Shown in pieces: positions 29,099 to 39,363 of a DNA stretch of 64,000 nt. A model generated the notes under the pieces. That model was not told the DNA's origin and made no database searches. It saw only the letters and a list, made by a program, of their open reading frames with translations. Numbering within the stretch: position 1 is the first letter of the stretch; the number at the start of each line of letters is the position of its first letter. Source of the DNA: Chloroflexota bacterium (GTDB lineage Bacteria > Chloroflexota > Anaerolineae > Aggregatilineales > Phototrophicaceae); NCBI GenBank assembly GCA_011523735.1, contig WTGB01000083.1:67158-131157 (forward strand), in the 5' to 3' direction. A program made the translations under genes and the position numbers.

Positions 29099-32000
29099 CT
29101 AAGTTCTTGTCGCGGTAGACATGAGCTTCACCCGGTCTCCGAGCTTTTCGAGAATAAGCAGTAGCCGCTCTTGCCATTGGTCCTCTTCGGCTGGAATACG
29201 CACCTCCGTCCGCGTGACTTCAATATCGCTTCCCAGAGTCAGTGCCAGCAATTCACGCCGGACTGTGGCGAGATAGGGAAGTCTGATCAGGACCTGCTCA
29301 TGCGGCAGGCGAATGTGGGTGGCGCGCACCGCCAGCGCCAGCACTTTGACGCGTATCTGGTATAATAAGCCCTCAACCGCCGCTGGCAGCGGACCAAAGC
29401 GATCGACCAATTCATGGCGCATAGCATCCACCTCATCTAGTTTCTGGATGTTGCCGATACGACGATAGAGCTGAAGTCGCAGTGCCATCTCCGGTATCCA
29501 GTCCGTGGGCAGGTAGGCGGGCAGAGGCAAATCGATGATGATGCGCTCACGAGCGGAAGCAGGCGCTGGGTCCGTATCGTTTGTAGCGGCGCCACGTTGG
29601 TCTTTGACAGCGCGCTGCAACATTTCGGTGTAGAGATGCAAGCCGACGCTGGCGATGTGACCGGATTGCCGCATACTGAGAATATCGCCGCTCCCACGCA
29701 TTTCCAGGTCGCGGATGGCGATTTGAAAGCCGGCGCCGAGCTGTGTGTTTTCCGCCAAAGTTTCCAGCCGTGTGCGCGCTTCTTCCGTTAGAGTGCCCCG
29801 GTCATGAAAGAAATAGGCATAAGCCTGCTGCGCCGAGCGCCCGACCCGTCCGCGCAATTGATAAAGCTGCGCGACGCCGAAATGATCTGCCCGATCGACG
29901 ATCAGTGTGTTGACACGCGGCATATCGATTCCGTTTTCTATGATCGATGTCGATAGCAAGATGTCATACTCTCCGCGAGAAAACTCGGACATCACCGTTT
30001 CAAGGGCGCGAGGCGGCATTTGCCCATGCGCCACAGCGATTGAAGCTTCGGGCACTATGCGTTCAATCTTGTTGCGCAGGATATGAATGGACTTGACGCG
30101 ATTGTGGACAACGAAGACCTGCCCCCCGCGCTCGAGTTCGCGCATGATAGCTCGCCGGCTCAGCTTGTCGTCCCAGGAGCTAACCTGTGTGATCACAGGC
30201 AGACGCTCTTCTGGAGGCGTCTGAATCATGCTGATATCGCGGATTCCACTTAGGCTTAGATACAGTGTGCGCGGGATCGGCGTGGCGGTCAGCGTCAGGA
30301 TGTCAATGCGCGAGCGCAGTTTCTTGAAGTGTTCTTTGTGCTTGACACCGAAACGCTGCTCTTCGTCGATGATCATCAGACCAAGTTTCTTGAATCGGAT
30401 ATCGTCGGACAAGAGGCGATGTGTCCCGATGACGATATCAATCTCGCCAGACGTCAACTTGTCGACGATCTGTTTTTGCTGCGCCACATTGCGGAAGCGC
30501 GACATCATTTCTAATTCAACAGGAAAGGCGGATAATCGCGCGCGGAAAATATCATAATGCTGCTGAGCCAGAACGGTAGTCGGTACGAGCACGGCCACCT
30601 GCACGCCGTCTTGCACGGCTTTGAAAGCGGCGCGCAGGGCGACTTCGGTTTTGCCGAAGCCGACATCGCCACATATCAGGCGATCCATCGGCTTGCGGTC
30701 ATGCATATCGGTTTTGACTTCCCTGATTACGCGCAGTTGATCTTGGGTCTCGACGAAAGGAAAGCCAGCTTCCATCTCGTGTTGCCAGGCGGAGTCCGCG
30801 CTGAAGGCATGACCGACGGCAAGGGCGCGTCGACTGTAGATTGAAAGGAGTTCACGCGCTTCTTCTTCGGCGTTGCGTCGCGCCTTGTCCCGCGCTTTGA
30901 TCCACTGATCGGCTTTGCCCAATTGATTCAGTACAGGCGCCTTATCGTTGGCGCCGACGTAACGCGAGAGGCGGTCGGCCTGGTGAATTGGTACGTAAAT
31001 CGTATCCTCGCCGCGATACTCGACGAGCAGGTATTCGCGCTCTGTGTTATTGACTGTACGGTGGCGCAAGCCCTTAAATTTCCCGATGCCATAATCGACG
31101 TGAACCACATAAGTGCCTTCTTGCCAGTCGGTATAGCTGGTATCGCTCCCTTTGCCGCGCGTCTTTCCCGCGCTCTCAAGCCGCCGCCGGGGCTCGGGGC
31201 GCGTCCAGCCGAAGATTTCGGCATCGGTGATGAAATGCAGAGGACCGTGTGGGCTCAGGAGCGACCAGCCTTCCGCCGCCGTACCACGGACGAAGCGTAG
31301 ACTACCGCGTGGCGGCGCGCGGTCGATGACGTTCACGGTTGGAATCATGGTGGAGGCGTCCTGCTCGTACCACAGATTTTCCAAGCGCTCTACCTGCTCT
31401 GTCATGATGACGACGCTGTCACCGCGGTGCAGATGTCTTCGTACCTGATTGAGCATCAGTCGCAGCTGGCCGCCAAATCGCTCACCGGGTGAAAATGGCG
31501 TGGGAGAGTCTGAACCGGTCAAGGTGGACAGCGCCGCGGTCCTGTGGCATCCGAGTTGCGACTCCAGATCATTCCAGGTTAGGTATGGCAGCGGATGTTC
31601 GGGGGCTATCTGAAAGGTTGACTCGGCTTCAGCGCGATTGGCTTCAGCATCCTGGGCAGATTCCAACATCGTCTCTTCCAAGAAGTACGGTTCTTCAATA
31701 AGTATCAGCGCCTCATCACTTGCGTAACTGAGCAAGCTGGCCGGCTGCTCATAGAAGTATGGCAGGTAGTGTTCGAGGCAGAGAAAGGCACTGCCCTGTT
31801 TCAGCGCTTCAATGTCGGCGCTGGCGCTGGACAGGTCGTCGTGATTGTTCCCAATCGCTGTCGCCCACTGTTCCAGGCGCGTGCCAAGGGGCGCAGATAA
31901 CCGCGGCAGCGCCTCACGCGCAGGACAGATTCGTGCCGAACTTACGCGGTCTATACTACGTTGATCGGCCGGATCAAAGCGCCGCAGACTGTCTATTTCG

Positions 32001-32617
32001 TCGTCAAAGAATTCGATGCGCAAGGGGTATTCGCTCACCAGCGGAAAGATATCGAGGATGCCCCCACGGCGGCTGAAGCTTCCCGGCTCAATGACCAGAG
32101 GTGCTGGCTCATAGCCCATAGCAATCCAGCGCAGGATAAGGCTTTCCATTTGATGATGCTCGCCTTGACGGAGTTCAATCGTGGCTTGGCGAAAGACTGT
32201 CGGCGGTAATGTCTTTTGCATCACTGCCCGCGCTGAAGCCACCACAATGGGCTGGTCCGTTTCCTGCGGGTAAGTCAGCCCGGACAAGGCCGCGATTCGA
32301 TTACGAATAACACTAGGGTCCCAAGGCGCCCGATCATAGAAGAGGGCGGAGGGTTCTGCAAAGCGATAAAGGCGTTGGGGCTTGTCCAGCCAAAGGGGCA
32401 ATTGCTCGCTGACGTTATAGGCGCGGCGCACATCGGATGTTAAGTAAAATAGTGGACCGCGCCAATCCTTGGCCAAAGCCGCCAGCAAGAAGGGGCGTGC
32501 CGAGCGCACTACATTGAATTCGGCACGGGTCTGGGAGGCGGAGAACTTACTCAGCAACTGCTTGTAGCTGATTGTGTCTTGTAGCGCATTGAGCAAACCC
32601 GCAAGTTTCTGCGACAT
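29099..32617 (-). CDS. mfd: Transcription-repair coupling factor
   Basis: UvrB-like N-terminus, DYGIGKFKGL RNAP-interaction region, GDVGFGKTEVALRAAFKA, DEEQRFGVKHKE, TATPIPRTLYLSLSGIRDISMI. Confidence 0.96.
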   Translation of the reverse strand: MSQKLAGLLNALQDTISYKQLLSKFSASQTRAEFNVVRSARPFLLAALAKDWRGPLFYLTSDVRRAYNVSEQLPLWLDKPQRLYRFAEPSALFYDRAPWDPSVIRNRIAALSGLTYPQETDQPIVVASARAVMQKTLPPTVFRQATIELRQGEHHQMESLILRWIAMGYEPAPLVIEPGSFSRRGGILDIFPLVSEYPLRIEFFDDEIDSLRRFDPADQRSIDRVSSARICPAREALPRLSAPLGTRLEQWATAIGNNHDDLSSASADIEALKQGSAFLCLEHYLPYFYEQPASLLSYASDEALILIEEPYFLEETMLESAQDAEANRAEAESTFQIAPEHPLPYLTWNDLESQLGCHRTAALSTLTGSDSPTPFSPGERFGGQLRLMLNQVRRHLHRGDSVVIMTEQVERLENLWYEQDASTMIPTVNVIDRAPPRGSLRFVRGTAAEGWSLLSPHGPLHFITDAEIFGWTRPEPRRRLESAGKTRGKGSDTSYTDWQEGTYVVHVDYGIGKFKGLRHRTVNNTEREYLLVEYRGEDTIYVPIHQADRLSRYVGANDKAPVLNQLGKADQWIKARDKARRNAEEEARELLSIYSRRALAVGHAFSADSAWQHEMEAGFPFVETQDQLRVIREVKTDMHDRKPMDRLICGDVGFGKTEVALRAAFKAVQDGVQVAVLVPTTVLAQQHYDIFRARLSAFPVELEMMSRFRNVAQQKQIVDKLTSGEIDIVIGTHRLLSDDIRFKKLGLMIIDEEQRFGVKHKEHFKKLRSRIDILTLTATPIPRTLYLSLSGIRDISMIQTPPEERLPVITQVSSWDDKLSRRAIMRELERGGQVFVVHNRVKSIHILRNKIERIVPEASIAVAHGQMPPRALETVMSEFSRGEYDILLSTSIIENGIDMPRVNTLIVDRADHFGVAQLYQLRGRVGRSAQQAYAYFFHDRGTLTEEARTRLETLAENTQLGAGFQIAIRDLEMRGSGDILSMRQSGHIASVGLHLYTEMLQRAVKDQRGAATNDTDPAPASARERIIIDLPLPAYLPTDWIPEMALRLQLYRRIGNIQKLDEVDAMRHELVDRFGPLPAAVEGLLYQIRVKVLALAVRATHIRLPHEQVLIRLPYLATVRRELLALTLGSDIEVTRTEVRIPAEEDQWQERLLLILEKLGDRVKLMSTATRT

Positions 32618-32968
32618 GATAGTCTTGCTCTGCCGTCAACCTGGAAGGCGTCAGTATATCAAAGTGGCTGGCGACGGACTAGACACGCTCTTCTGCCTGC
32701 TCCCCAAGATGTGCGAGAATAGCTGAAGCATTCTGAAATGCGCGACTATTTGGTCGCCCCTCCGTGACGTTATTCTGTTATCGTAAAAGCCGCAATGCCT
32801 TTAAGAAGTGGCTAGTCACGCAGGTTCCCAAATCGTATTTACCGTTGTGTTCGAAAAGTTTCACTTTTGTCCGAGAACTGACAAAGCTTGATCACGTGCT
32901 GATGCCAAGGTTCTTTATCTTGCAATCAAGGCAATAGTTGAAAGCACGGTGGGCGAATCTATAAGGCG

Positions 32969-34108
32969 ATGCGTTATTTCACCGCGCTTGTCCTGCTGGC
33001 ATTGTTCTCGCTTTTGCCAGTCGCTTTGGCGCAGCAGGAGTCGGAGTTTGCTAGCGCTTGTGACTTGAACGAGGGTCGTGTAGCGCGCCGATTTTATCAG
33101 CGGGGTGCGGTGCCGGACGACTTCACGGATGACGAGCTGTGGCGGATATCAAGCTTGGACGCGCAGGGCATCGATTCGGCTGTCCTGGCTGATGGCTTGG
33201 CGCAGTTGGCGGAATCGTCTACACGGCAATCGTTCATATTGATGCGCAACGGGTTTATCGTGTACGAGCAGTACTTCAATAGCAGCCGACGTTCCGACAG
33301 CAACAATGTCGCCAGCGTGTCAAAAAGCTTTCTTTCGGCGCTATTTGGTATCGCTCTCAACGAAGGCTTTCTCGTAACAGTTGAAGACCGGATTGCAGAT
33401 TACTTGCCAGCTTATTTCTCGGCAGATGACAGTCCGTGGCTCCTGAATTTGCGTTTGCGCGATATGTTGACCATGACCCATGGCCTGGCATGGCAGGAAA
33501 ACGAGAGCCAGCGCTTGCTCAACCGAAGTCCCGACTGGGTGGCAGATATTCTAAGCTTGTCAGTTAGTAAGGAGCCGGGCACAGTGTTTCATTACAGCAC
33601 GGGCGCTTCGCATGTCATGTCGGCAGTGTTAACCGAAGCGACGGGCATGAGCACCTGCGAATTCGCACATCGCTTCCTTTTTGAACCGCTGGGCATAGAG
33701 GCAGAATTCTGGGGTGTCGATCCCAAGGGTTATTTCACGGGCGGCCACAGCGTAAGCATGACGGCTCGTGAAGTGGCCCGCTTCGGACAGCTCTTTCTCA
33801 ATGAGGGCAACTGGCAAGGCGAACAACTGATTCCCGGCTGGTGGGTGGTGGCTTCAACATCGCCGCAGGTGGATATCGGCAATAACTACGCCGGTTACGG
33901 CTATTATTGGTGGCTCAATCGCATTGGAACTTATGATATGTATTCCGCTCTGGGCGCTGGCGGGCAGATATTGCACATTATCCCGGCGCTCCAACTTGTG
34001 ATGGTCACGACGCACGGTTATAGCGGCAATCCACGTGACTATGCAGAAGAAGCCGAGTCCTATCAATTCCTGTGGAATTATCTCATTCCCGCGATTGACG
34101 ATCCCTAA
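32969..34108 (+). CDS. Secreted serine hydrolase, beta-lactamase class C-like
   Basis: N-terminal signal peptide, SVSK motif (NVASVSKSFLSALFG), HYSTGASHVMSAVL. Confidence 0.88.
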   Translation: MRYFTALVLLALFSLLPVALAQQESEFASACDLNEGRVARRFYQRGAVPDDFTDDELWRISSLDAQGIDSAVLADGLAQLAESSTRQSFILMRNGFIVYEQYFNSSRRSDSNNVASVSKSFLSALFGIALNEGFLVTVEDRIADYLPAYFSADDSPWLLNLRLRDMLTMTHGLAWQENESQRLLNRSPDWVADILSLSVSKEPGTVFHYSTGASHVMSAVLTEATGMSTCEFAHRFLFEPLGIEAEFWGVDPKGYFTGGHSVSMTAREVARFGQLFLNEGNWQGEQLIPGWWVVASTSPQVDIGNNYAGYGYYWWLNRIGTYDMYSALGAGGQILHIIPALQLVMVTTHGYSGNPRDYAEEAESYQFLWNYLIPAIDDP

Positions 34109-35322
34109 TCCACCAGCGCTTGATAGGCGAGCGCCCGAAAATCCTGCTGGAAAGGCAGCATATTGTCCATGAGCTGCGTCATGATGATGCCGAGCAATTG
34201 CTCCTGCGGGTCAACCCAGAAGTTTGTGGCGGCCGCGCCACTCCAGCCGTAGTTGCCATCCGAGTTGAGCACGCCGGTTTGAGCCGCGTCAATTATGATA
34301 TCGAAGCCCAAGCCAAAGCCGCGGCCAGGCATCTTGGCGAAGCCGATCGCCAGTGGCATTAGTTCGGGCTTGATGTGGTTGCGCGTCATGAATTCCAGCG
34401 TCTTGCGTCCGATGATGCGAACGTTGCCCGCCTCTCCCTCGTTTAAAAGCATATTGGCAAATTGCCAGTAGTCGGACATGGTGGAGACCAAACCGCCGCC
34501 CCCTGATGGCGCGCTCGCCGGCTTGGTATAGTCATGCCAGGGGATATGAGGTGTCCCCATGTATTCGCGGAAGCTGCCGTCTTGGATATTGTGTTGGTAG
34601 AGTTTGGCAAAGCGATCCATCTTGTCAGCGGTCACGTAGAAAGCGGTGTCTGTCATGCCAAGCGGCTGAAAAATCCGCTCGGCCAGGAAGTCTTCAAAAG
34701 GCATACCGGATAGCAGTTGCACCAGGTAGCCACAGATATCCGTGGCGATGCTGTAATACCAGGCGCTGCCGGGTTGAAAACGCAAGGGAAGCGCGGCCAT
34801 GCCAACGGTCTTCTCTTCCAAGGTGGCGGTTTCGCTTCGGAAGATGGAGTCGCGGTACATGTCGTCAATTGGCGTGTCAAAGTGGAATCCGTAACTCAAG
34901 CCGGCGGTATGGGTCAACAAATGATGGATTGTCATTGGCGGATCTTGCGGGACGAGTTGCTGCCCCATGTAGTCGTAGCCGCTCAACACTTTGGTGTTGC
35001 CGAAAGCGCTTATATAACGGCTTACAGGTTCAAATAGCTGGAACTTGCCTTCTTCGTGGAGCATCATCAAGGCGATAGAAGTAATCGGTTTGGTCATGCT
35101 ATAAATGCGGAAGATGGTGTCCTTTTCCATTGGCAGTTGCAGCTCAGCATCACGGAAGCCACAAGTTTCAAAATGAACCACTTCTGAATCACGGGCTACA
35201 AGAGTGACAAAACCGGGGACTTTCGCCTGGTTGACGTATCCCTGCAGCTTCGTGTTGATTCGATTTAGGCGTTCAGTTGACACGCCGACAGCTTCGGGCG
35301 CAATGATTTGCATGTGACGCAC
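34105..35322 (-). CDS. Serine hydrolase, beta-lactamase class C-like
   Basis: IYSMTKPITSIALMML (SxxK), YYSIATDICGYLV, GGGLVSTMSDYWQFANMLL. Confidence 0.9.
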   Translation of the reverse strand: MRHMQIIAPEAVGVSTERLNRINTKLQGYVNQAKVPGFVTLVARDSEVVHFETCGFRDAELQLPMEKDTIFRIYSMTKPITSIALMMLHEEGKFQLFEPVSRYISAFGNTKVLSGYDYMGQQLVPQDPPMTIHHLLTHTAGLSYGFHFDTPIDDMYRDSIFRSETATLEEKTVGMAALPLRFQPGSAWYYSIATDICGYLVQLLSGMPFEDFLAERIFQPLGMTDTAFYVTADKMDRFAKLYQHNIQDGSFREYMGTPHIPWHDYTKPASAPSGGGGLVSTMSDYWQFANMLLNEGEAGNVRIIGRKTLEFMTRNHIKPELMPLAIGFAKMPGRGFGLGFDIIIDAAQTGVLNSDGNYGWSGAAATNFWVDPQEQLLGIIMTQLMDNMLPFQQDFRALAYQALVD

Positions 35323-35346
35323 CTGCTTCCTTTCGTGATCTGCGTG

Positions 35347-36384
35347 TTACTCTGACGCAAGCGTTTCTTGCAGCGACTGATACATGTCCAGCGCCTTTGG
35401 ATGCTGGTGATTTATTGACAGCGCTCGCTGAACTTCTTCCAGAGCCGCAGCCCGATCACCATTGTCGCGAAAATGCTCTGCCAGGTTGAGATATCGACTC
35501 ACTGCTCTCTTCGCGTTGTCGCGAGCAAGGTACCATTCAGCGATCTCGCGCTGCTCGGCAACCAGCGATGGACGGATAGAAACCGCCTTCACCTTTTCGG
35601 CAATAGCGAGCTTAGCGTTGCCCTCCCTTTCGAACAGATGCGCCAACTTGAGGTGGTTGGTGACAGCGTCGTCAATCAGCCCCAACTTCTTTTGCAGCGC
35701 GATGAGTTTCATGAGCGGCTTATGGTCTGAAGGCGCTAATTCATGAGCGCGCAGCGAGAGCGCGAGTTGCTCTTTTAGATTGCGTCTGTTCGGTGCGTTT
35801 TTCGAGCCGATTGCATCACCGTTAAAACGAGACATGGCCTGTTCAATGCCTTCGCTAAGCCAGACCCCAACAGCATCAGCCGCACGTCCCGCCAGTTCAT
35901 TTGCGCGTATGACATCATCGATTTTGAAAGGCTGTAGTACATAATTGACAGGGTCCATCTTGCCGGGAGGGCGCCCAATGCCAAAACGCAGACGGGCGAA
36001 GTCTTTGCTGCCAAGGTGCTGGATTATGCTGCGCAGGCCATTCTGCCCGCCATGTCCGCCTGATTGGCGCAGACGCAGTATGCCGAAGGGCGTATCCAGA
36101 TCATCGTGTACGACAAGTAGATTCGAGAACGGAATATCATAATAATCCATCAATTGACGAACAGACTCGCCGCTACGGTTCATGTAGGTCATAGGCTTGG
36201 CGAGTTTGACCCTTAGACCTCGGATTTGGACATCCCAGGTCTGCGCGCGTTTTTCGCCTCGGCCCGCGCCGAGATTGTGACGCGCTACCAACTCGTCTAT
36301 GACCCGGAAACCGATATTGTGGCGGGTCTTCGCGTATTTGATGCCGGGATTGCCCAGGCCGACGATCAAGCGTTTGGAGGACAT
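35347..36384 (-). CDS. pth: Peptidyl-tRNA hydrolase with TPR-like C-terminal extension
   Basis: GLGNPGIKYAKTRHNIGFRVID, PMTYMNRSGESV, DLDTPFG, GGHGGQNGLRSIIQHLG; ~155 extra helical residues after the catalytic domain. Confidence 0.95.
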   Translation of the reverse strand: MSSKRLIVGLGNPGIKYAKTRHNIGFRVIDELVARHNLGAGRGEKRAQTWDVQIRGLRVKLAKPMTYMNRSGESVRQLMDYYDIPFSNLLVVHDDLDTPFGILRLRQSGGHGGQNGLRSIIQHLGSKDFARLRFGIGRPPGKMDPVNYVLQPFKIDDVIRANELAGRAADAVGVWLSEGIEQAMSRFNGDAIGSKNAPNRRNLKEQLALSLRAHELAPSDHKPLMKLIALQKKLGLIDDAVTNHLKLAHLFEREGNAKLAIAEKVKAVSIRPSLVAEQREIAEWYLARDNAKRAVSRYLNLAEHFRDNGDRAAALEEVQRALSINHQHPKALDMYQSLQETLASE

Positions 36385-36457
36385 GCCTTACTCGGTAGAT
36401 GCTGAGTCTGCCGTATCGTAACAGAGGGCTCGGACGATTGTCTAGCGACAACGGCGC

Positions 36458-37228
36458 CTAGAGTGGGCTATCGTCCACATAGCGCGGGTAGGTGGATTTC
36501 GCCACTTCAGCAAGGGCTAGATCAAGCTCGACTGTGACGAAGGGCTTCTCGTCACAAGTTGTGGCGAGCACGGTTCCGTCGGGATCGCACAGCCAGCCTG
36601 CGCCGCCGAGATCCAAATGTTTGATCTGGCCGGCATGGTTAGACGAAAGGCAAAATGCGCCGGAGACGACGGCGGCTGTTTGCCCGCCTGCGGTCCATTT
36701 GGCATTGGTGTGCCCGGGCGTACTGCGGGGATTGAGAAGCAGATGCGCACCGAGCTTTCCATATTCGCGGGCGTGTTGCAAGAACCAGATCTCGGTGCAG
36801 ATCATGAAACCGACGGTTAGCTGAGAGATGTGTGTGACCTGAAAATCGACTGGCGCGCGGTCATACCAGTTTGCTTCCCAATAGCCGTCGTCGTTGGGCA
36901 GGTAGGTCTTCTTGTGTGTCCATTGGAGGCCTTTTTGCCGCGTCCAAAGATAAGCAACGTTGTGTCGCTTATCGCTGATGTTTCGCGGCGCCGTGCCGGC
37001 GATGATATCGGCGGGGAGCTCAGGCAGCCTCGCGAGCCAGGCTTCGTGCGCAGCCACAGCGCTTTGCCAGGTATAGTCATTCTGGGCCGGTTCGCTGCAG
37101 AACCAAGGGGCAAAGCACATCTCTGGCAAAAGCACGAGTTGCGACTTATATTCCGCCACATGGCGTACGAGGCGCTGCCACTCAACATCAAGCTGGCTTG
37201 CGTCCAGTTGGATAATCGTTGCCTTCAT
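36458..37228 (-). CDS. Carbon-nitrogen hydrolase (nitrilase superfamily)
   Basis: LVLLPEMCFAPWF (Glu), HKKTYLPNDDGYWE (Lys), GFMICTEIWF (Cys). Confidence 0.9.
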   Translation of the reverse strand: MKATIIQLDASQLDVEWQRLVRHVAEYKSQLVLLPEMCFAPWFCSEPAQNDYTWQSAVAAHEAWLARLPELPADIIAGTAPRNISDKRHNVAYLWTRQKGLQWTHKKTYLPNDDGYWEANWYDRAPVDFQVTHISQLTVGFMICTEIWFLQHAREYGKLGAHLLLNPRSTPGHTNAKWTAGGQTAAVVSGAFCLSSNHAGQIKHLDLGGAGWLCDPDGTVLATTCDEKPFVTVELDLALAEVAKSTYPRYVDDSPL

Positions 37229-37243
37229 TGTAGTCGCCCCAGC

Positions 37244-39184
37244 TCAGGCCAATTCACGCTGATGGCTGAACTGCGTTTCGTAGAGATTGGCGTATAAACC
37301 GCCTCTTTCAAGCAGTTGCACATGTGTACCTCGTTCGACGATGACGCCGCGATCGAGCACAAGAATCATGTCGGCAGCGAGAATTGTACTGAGCCGATGG
37401 GCGATAACTATGCTCGTGCGACCACGCATGATATGGCTAAGCGCATCTTGTATCAGCGCTTCGGACTGACTGTCAAGATGGCTGGTGGCTTCGTCCAAGA
37501 CGAGAATGCGCGGGTCCTTCAGAACGACGCGCGCAATCGCCATTCGCTGTTTTTCACCGCCGCTCAAGCGATAACCGCGTTCGCCGACGATAGAGTCATA
37601 TCCGTCTCTGAGGCCTGCGATGAAGTCGTGAATATGGGCGACTTTGGCCGCCGTTTCGATCTCGGCTTGTGTGGCTTCTGGCTTGGCGTATAGCAGGTTC
37701 GTGCGAATCGTATCATGGAATAGGTAGGTCTCTTGCGTCACCATGCCGATATTTTCTGCCATAGTGCTTAAGGTCAAGTCGCGCAGGTCGTGCCCGTCGA
37801 GAGTGATGCGACCTTCTGACGGGTCGTAGAGACGTGGAATGAGGTAGGTCAGCGTGGTTTTGCCGGCGCCACTTGGACCGACCAGGGCGACAAGCTGCCC
37901 GGGCGCAATATTGAACGAAAGCTTGTTCAGCGCCAGATCGCGCGCTTGATGTACGGCGGCGCCTGTTGAATTGCCGTTGTCGCGCTGTTTGGGATTGCCG
38001 GAGCGGGTCGCTGCTACGTTGTCCATGCGCCCGATTCGCTCGACATCAGTGAGTAGCTGGCGTCTGTCAACTTCGTAACGGAAGCTAACATCAGCGAATG
38101 TCAATTCGCCGCGGACATCGGTAAGGTGAACCGCATCAGGTTTCTCTTCAATTTCTAATGGCAGGTCGATTATCTCGAAGACCCGCTCAAAGCTGACGAT
38201 GGACTGAGCGAAGTCGATAGGGGCATTGGTCAAAGCCTGCAATGGTGTATAAAGCTGCGTGAGGTAGGTTACAAATGCGACAATGTCACCGATAGTAAAT
38301 TGGTCTTGTATGACCAGAATACCGCCAATCCAGTAAACCAGAGCAGTACCAGCGACGCTGACCAGCCCAATAAGCACAAAGAATTGAGTGCCCAGGACAG
38401 CGCGCCGGATACCCGAATCACGTACATCGGCGGCGCGTTTTTCAAAGTGATCAACCTCTGAGTCGATCCGCCCAAATAACTTAACCAGGAGCGCGCCGCT
38501 GATGTCGAGAGTTTCGTTCATCATGGCGTTCATTTGCGCGTTGTAACCCATCTGCTCGCGGGCAATGTCTTTCAGCCTTCGGCCCAGGCGACGGGCAAAG
38601 AAGATGAACAAAGGCAGCACTAGAACGCCAAGTATGGTCAGCTCCCATTTCATGCTCATCATGACGGCTAGAGTGGCGATGACGGTGATGACATTCGTGA
38701 TGATAGAGACGATGGTGTTGCTGATGGCATTCTGGGCGCCAACCACATCGTTGTTGAGGCGACTCATCAACTCGCCTGATTTTGTGTTGGTGAAGAAGCG
38801 AAGCGACATCTTCTGCAGGTGGTGATATAGCGAGACGCGCAGATCGTAGATCACCCCTTCGCCTATAGAGACGTTTAGCTTGCGCTGAACGATTCGAACT
38901 CCACCATTGATCAAGGGGATGGCAAGCAGTCCCAGAACCAGCACATTAAGCTTGCCAATATCTTTTTCCGGCAGCGCTGAATCTATGATTTCGCGAAAGA
39001 TGAGAGGACTGAGCAGGCCGAGCCCGGTCGTCAACAGGATGGTTGAGAGCATCCCGACGATCTGGAATCGATAGGGTTTGGCATAAGCCAGCACACGCAG
39101 CAGCAAGCGCCGGGTGACATTCGGTTTCGTTGTTGCGTCGGCGCCGTGCCAGTAGCGGAACCAACCACCGCCTCTCATCATCAT
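37244..39184 (-). CDS. ABC transporter, fused permease/ATP-binding (exporter type)
   Basis: Six-TM domain then GPSGAGKTTLTYLIPRLYDP, LSGGEKQRMAIARVVLKDPRILVLDEATSHLD. Confidence 0.94.
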   Translation of the reverse strand: MMMRGGGWFRYWHGADATTKPNVTRRLLLRVLAYAKPYRFQIVGMLSTILLTTGLGLLSPLIFREIIDSALPEKDIGKLNVLVLGLLAIPLINGGVRIVQRKLNVSIGEGVIYDLRVSLYHHLQKMSLRFFTNTKSGELMSRLNNDVVGAQNAISNTIVSIITNVITVIATLAVMMSMKWELTILGVLVLPLFIFFARRLGRRLKDIAREQMGYNAQMNAMMNETLDISGALLVKLFGRIDSEVDHFEKRAADVRDSGIRRAVLGTQFFVLIGLVSVAGTALVYWIGGILVIQDQFTIGDIVAFVTYLTQLYTPLQALTNAPIDFAQSIVSFERVFEIIDLPLEIEEKPDAVHLTDVRGELTFADVSFRYEVDRRQLLTDVERIGRMDNVAATRSGNPKQRDNGNSTGAAVHQARDLALNKLSFNIAPGQLVALVGPSGAGKTTLTYLIPRLYDPSEGRITLDGHDLRDLTLSTMAENIGMVTQETYLFHDTIRTNLLYAKPEATQAEIETAAKVAHIHDFIAGLRDGYDSIVGERGYRLSGGEKQRMAIARVVLKDPRILVLDEATSHLDSQSEALIQDALSHIMRGRTSIVIAHRLSTILAADMILVLDRGVIVERGTHVQLLERGGLYANLYETQFSHQRELA

Positions 39185-39363
39185 GGGTTTCGCCCCCCTC
39201 TAGTTAGGACTATAACATAGCGTCAACCCTATACTGAATGCTACTGCCCATTTGGCTAGGCGCTCGGGGAGCTAGAGCTTGTTCAGCCTTAGCGCGAGGA
39301 AGGCAAGGATAGAATTGCAAAGAGGAATCACGCTGGAATCGAGGAATTGCTGAACACGCAAAG

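Noticed and set aside
28905-29102. 65-aa plus-strand ORF ending in CTAA shared with the mfd stop
   Set aside because: No homology seen; CTAA gives stops on both strands by chance; not counted among convergent pairs.
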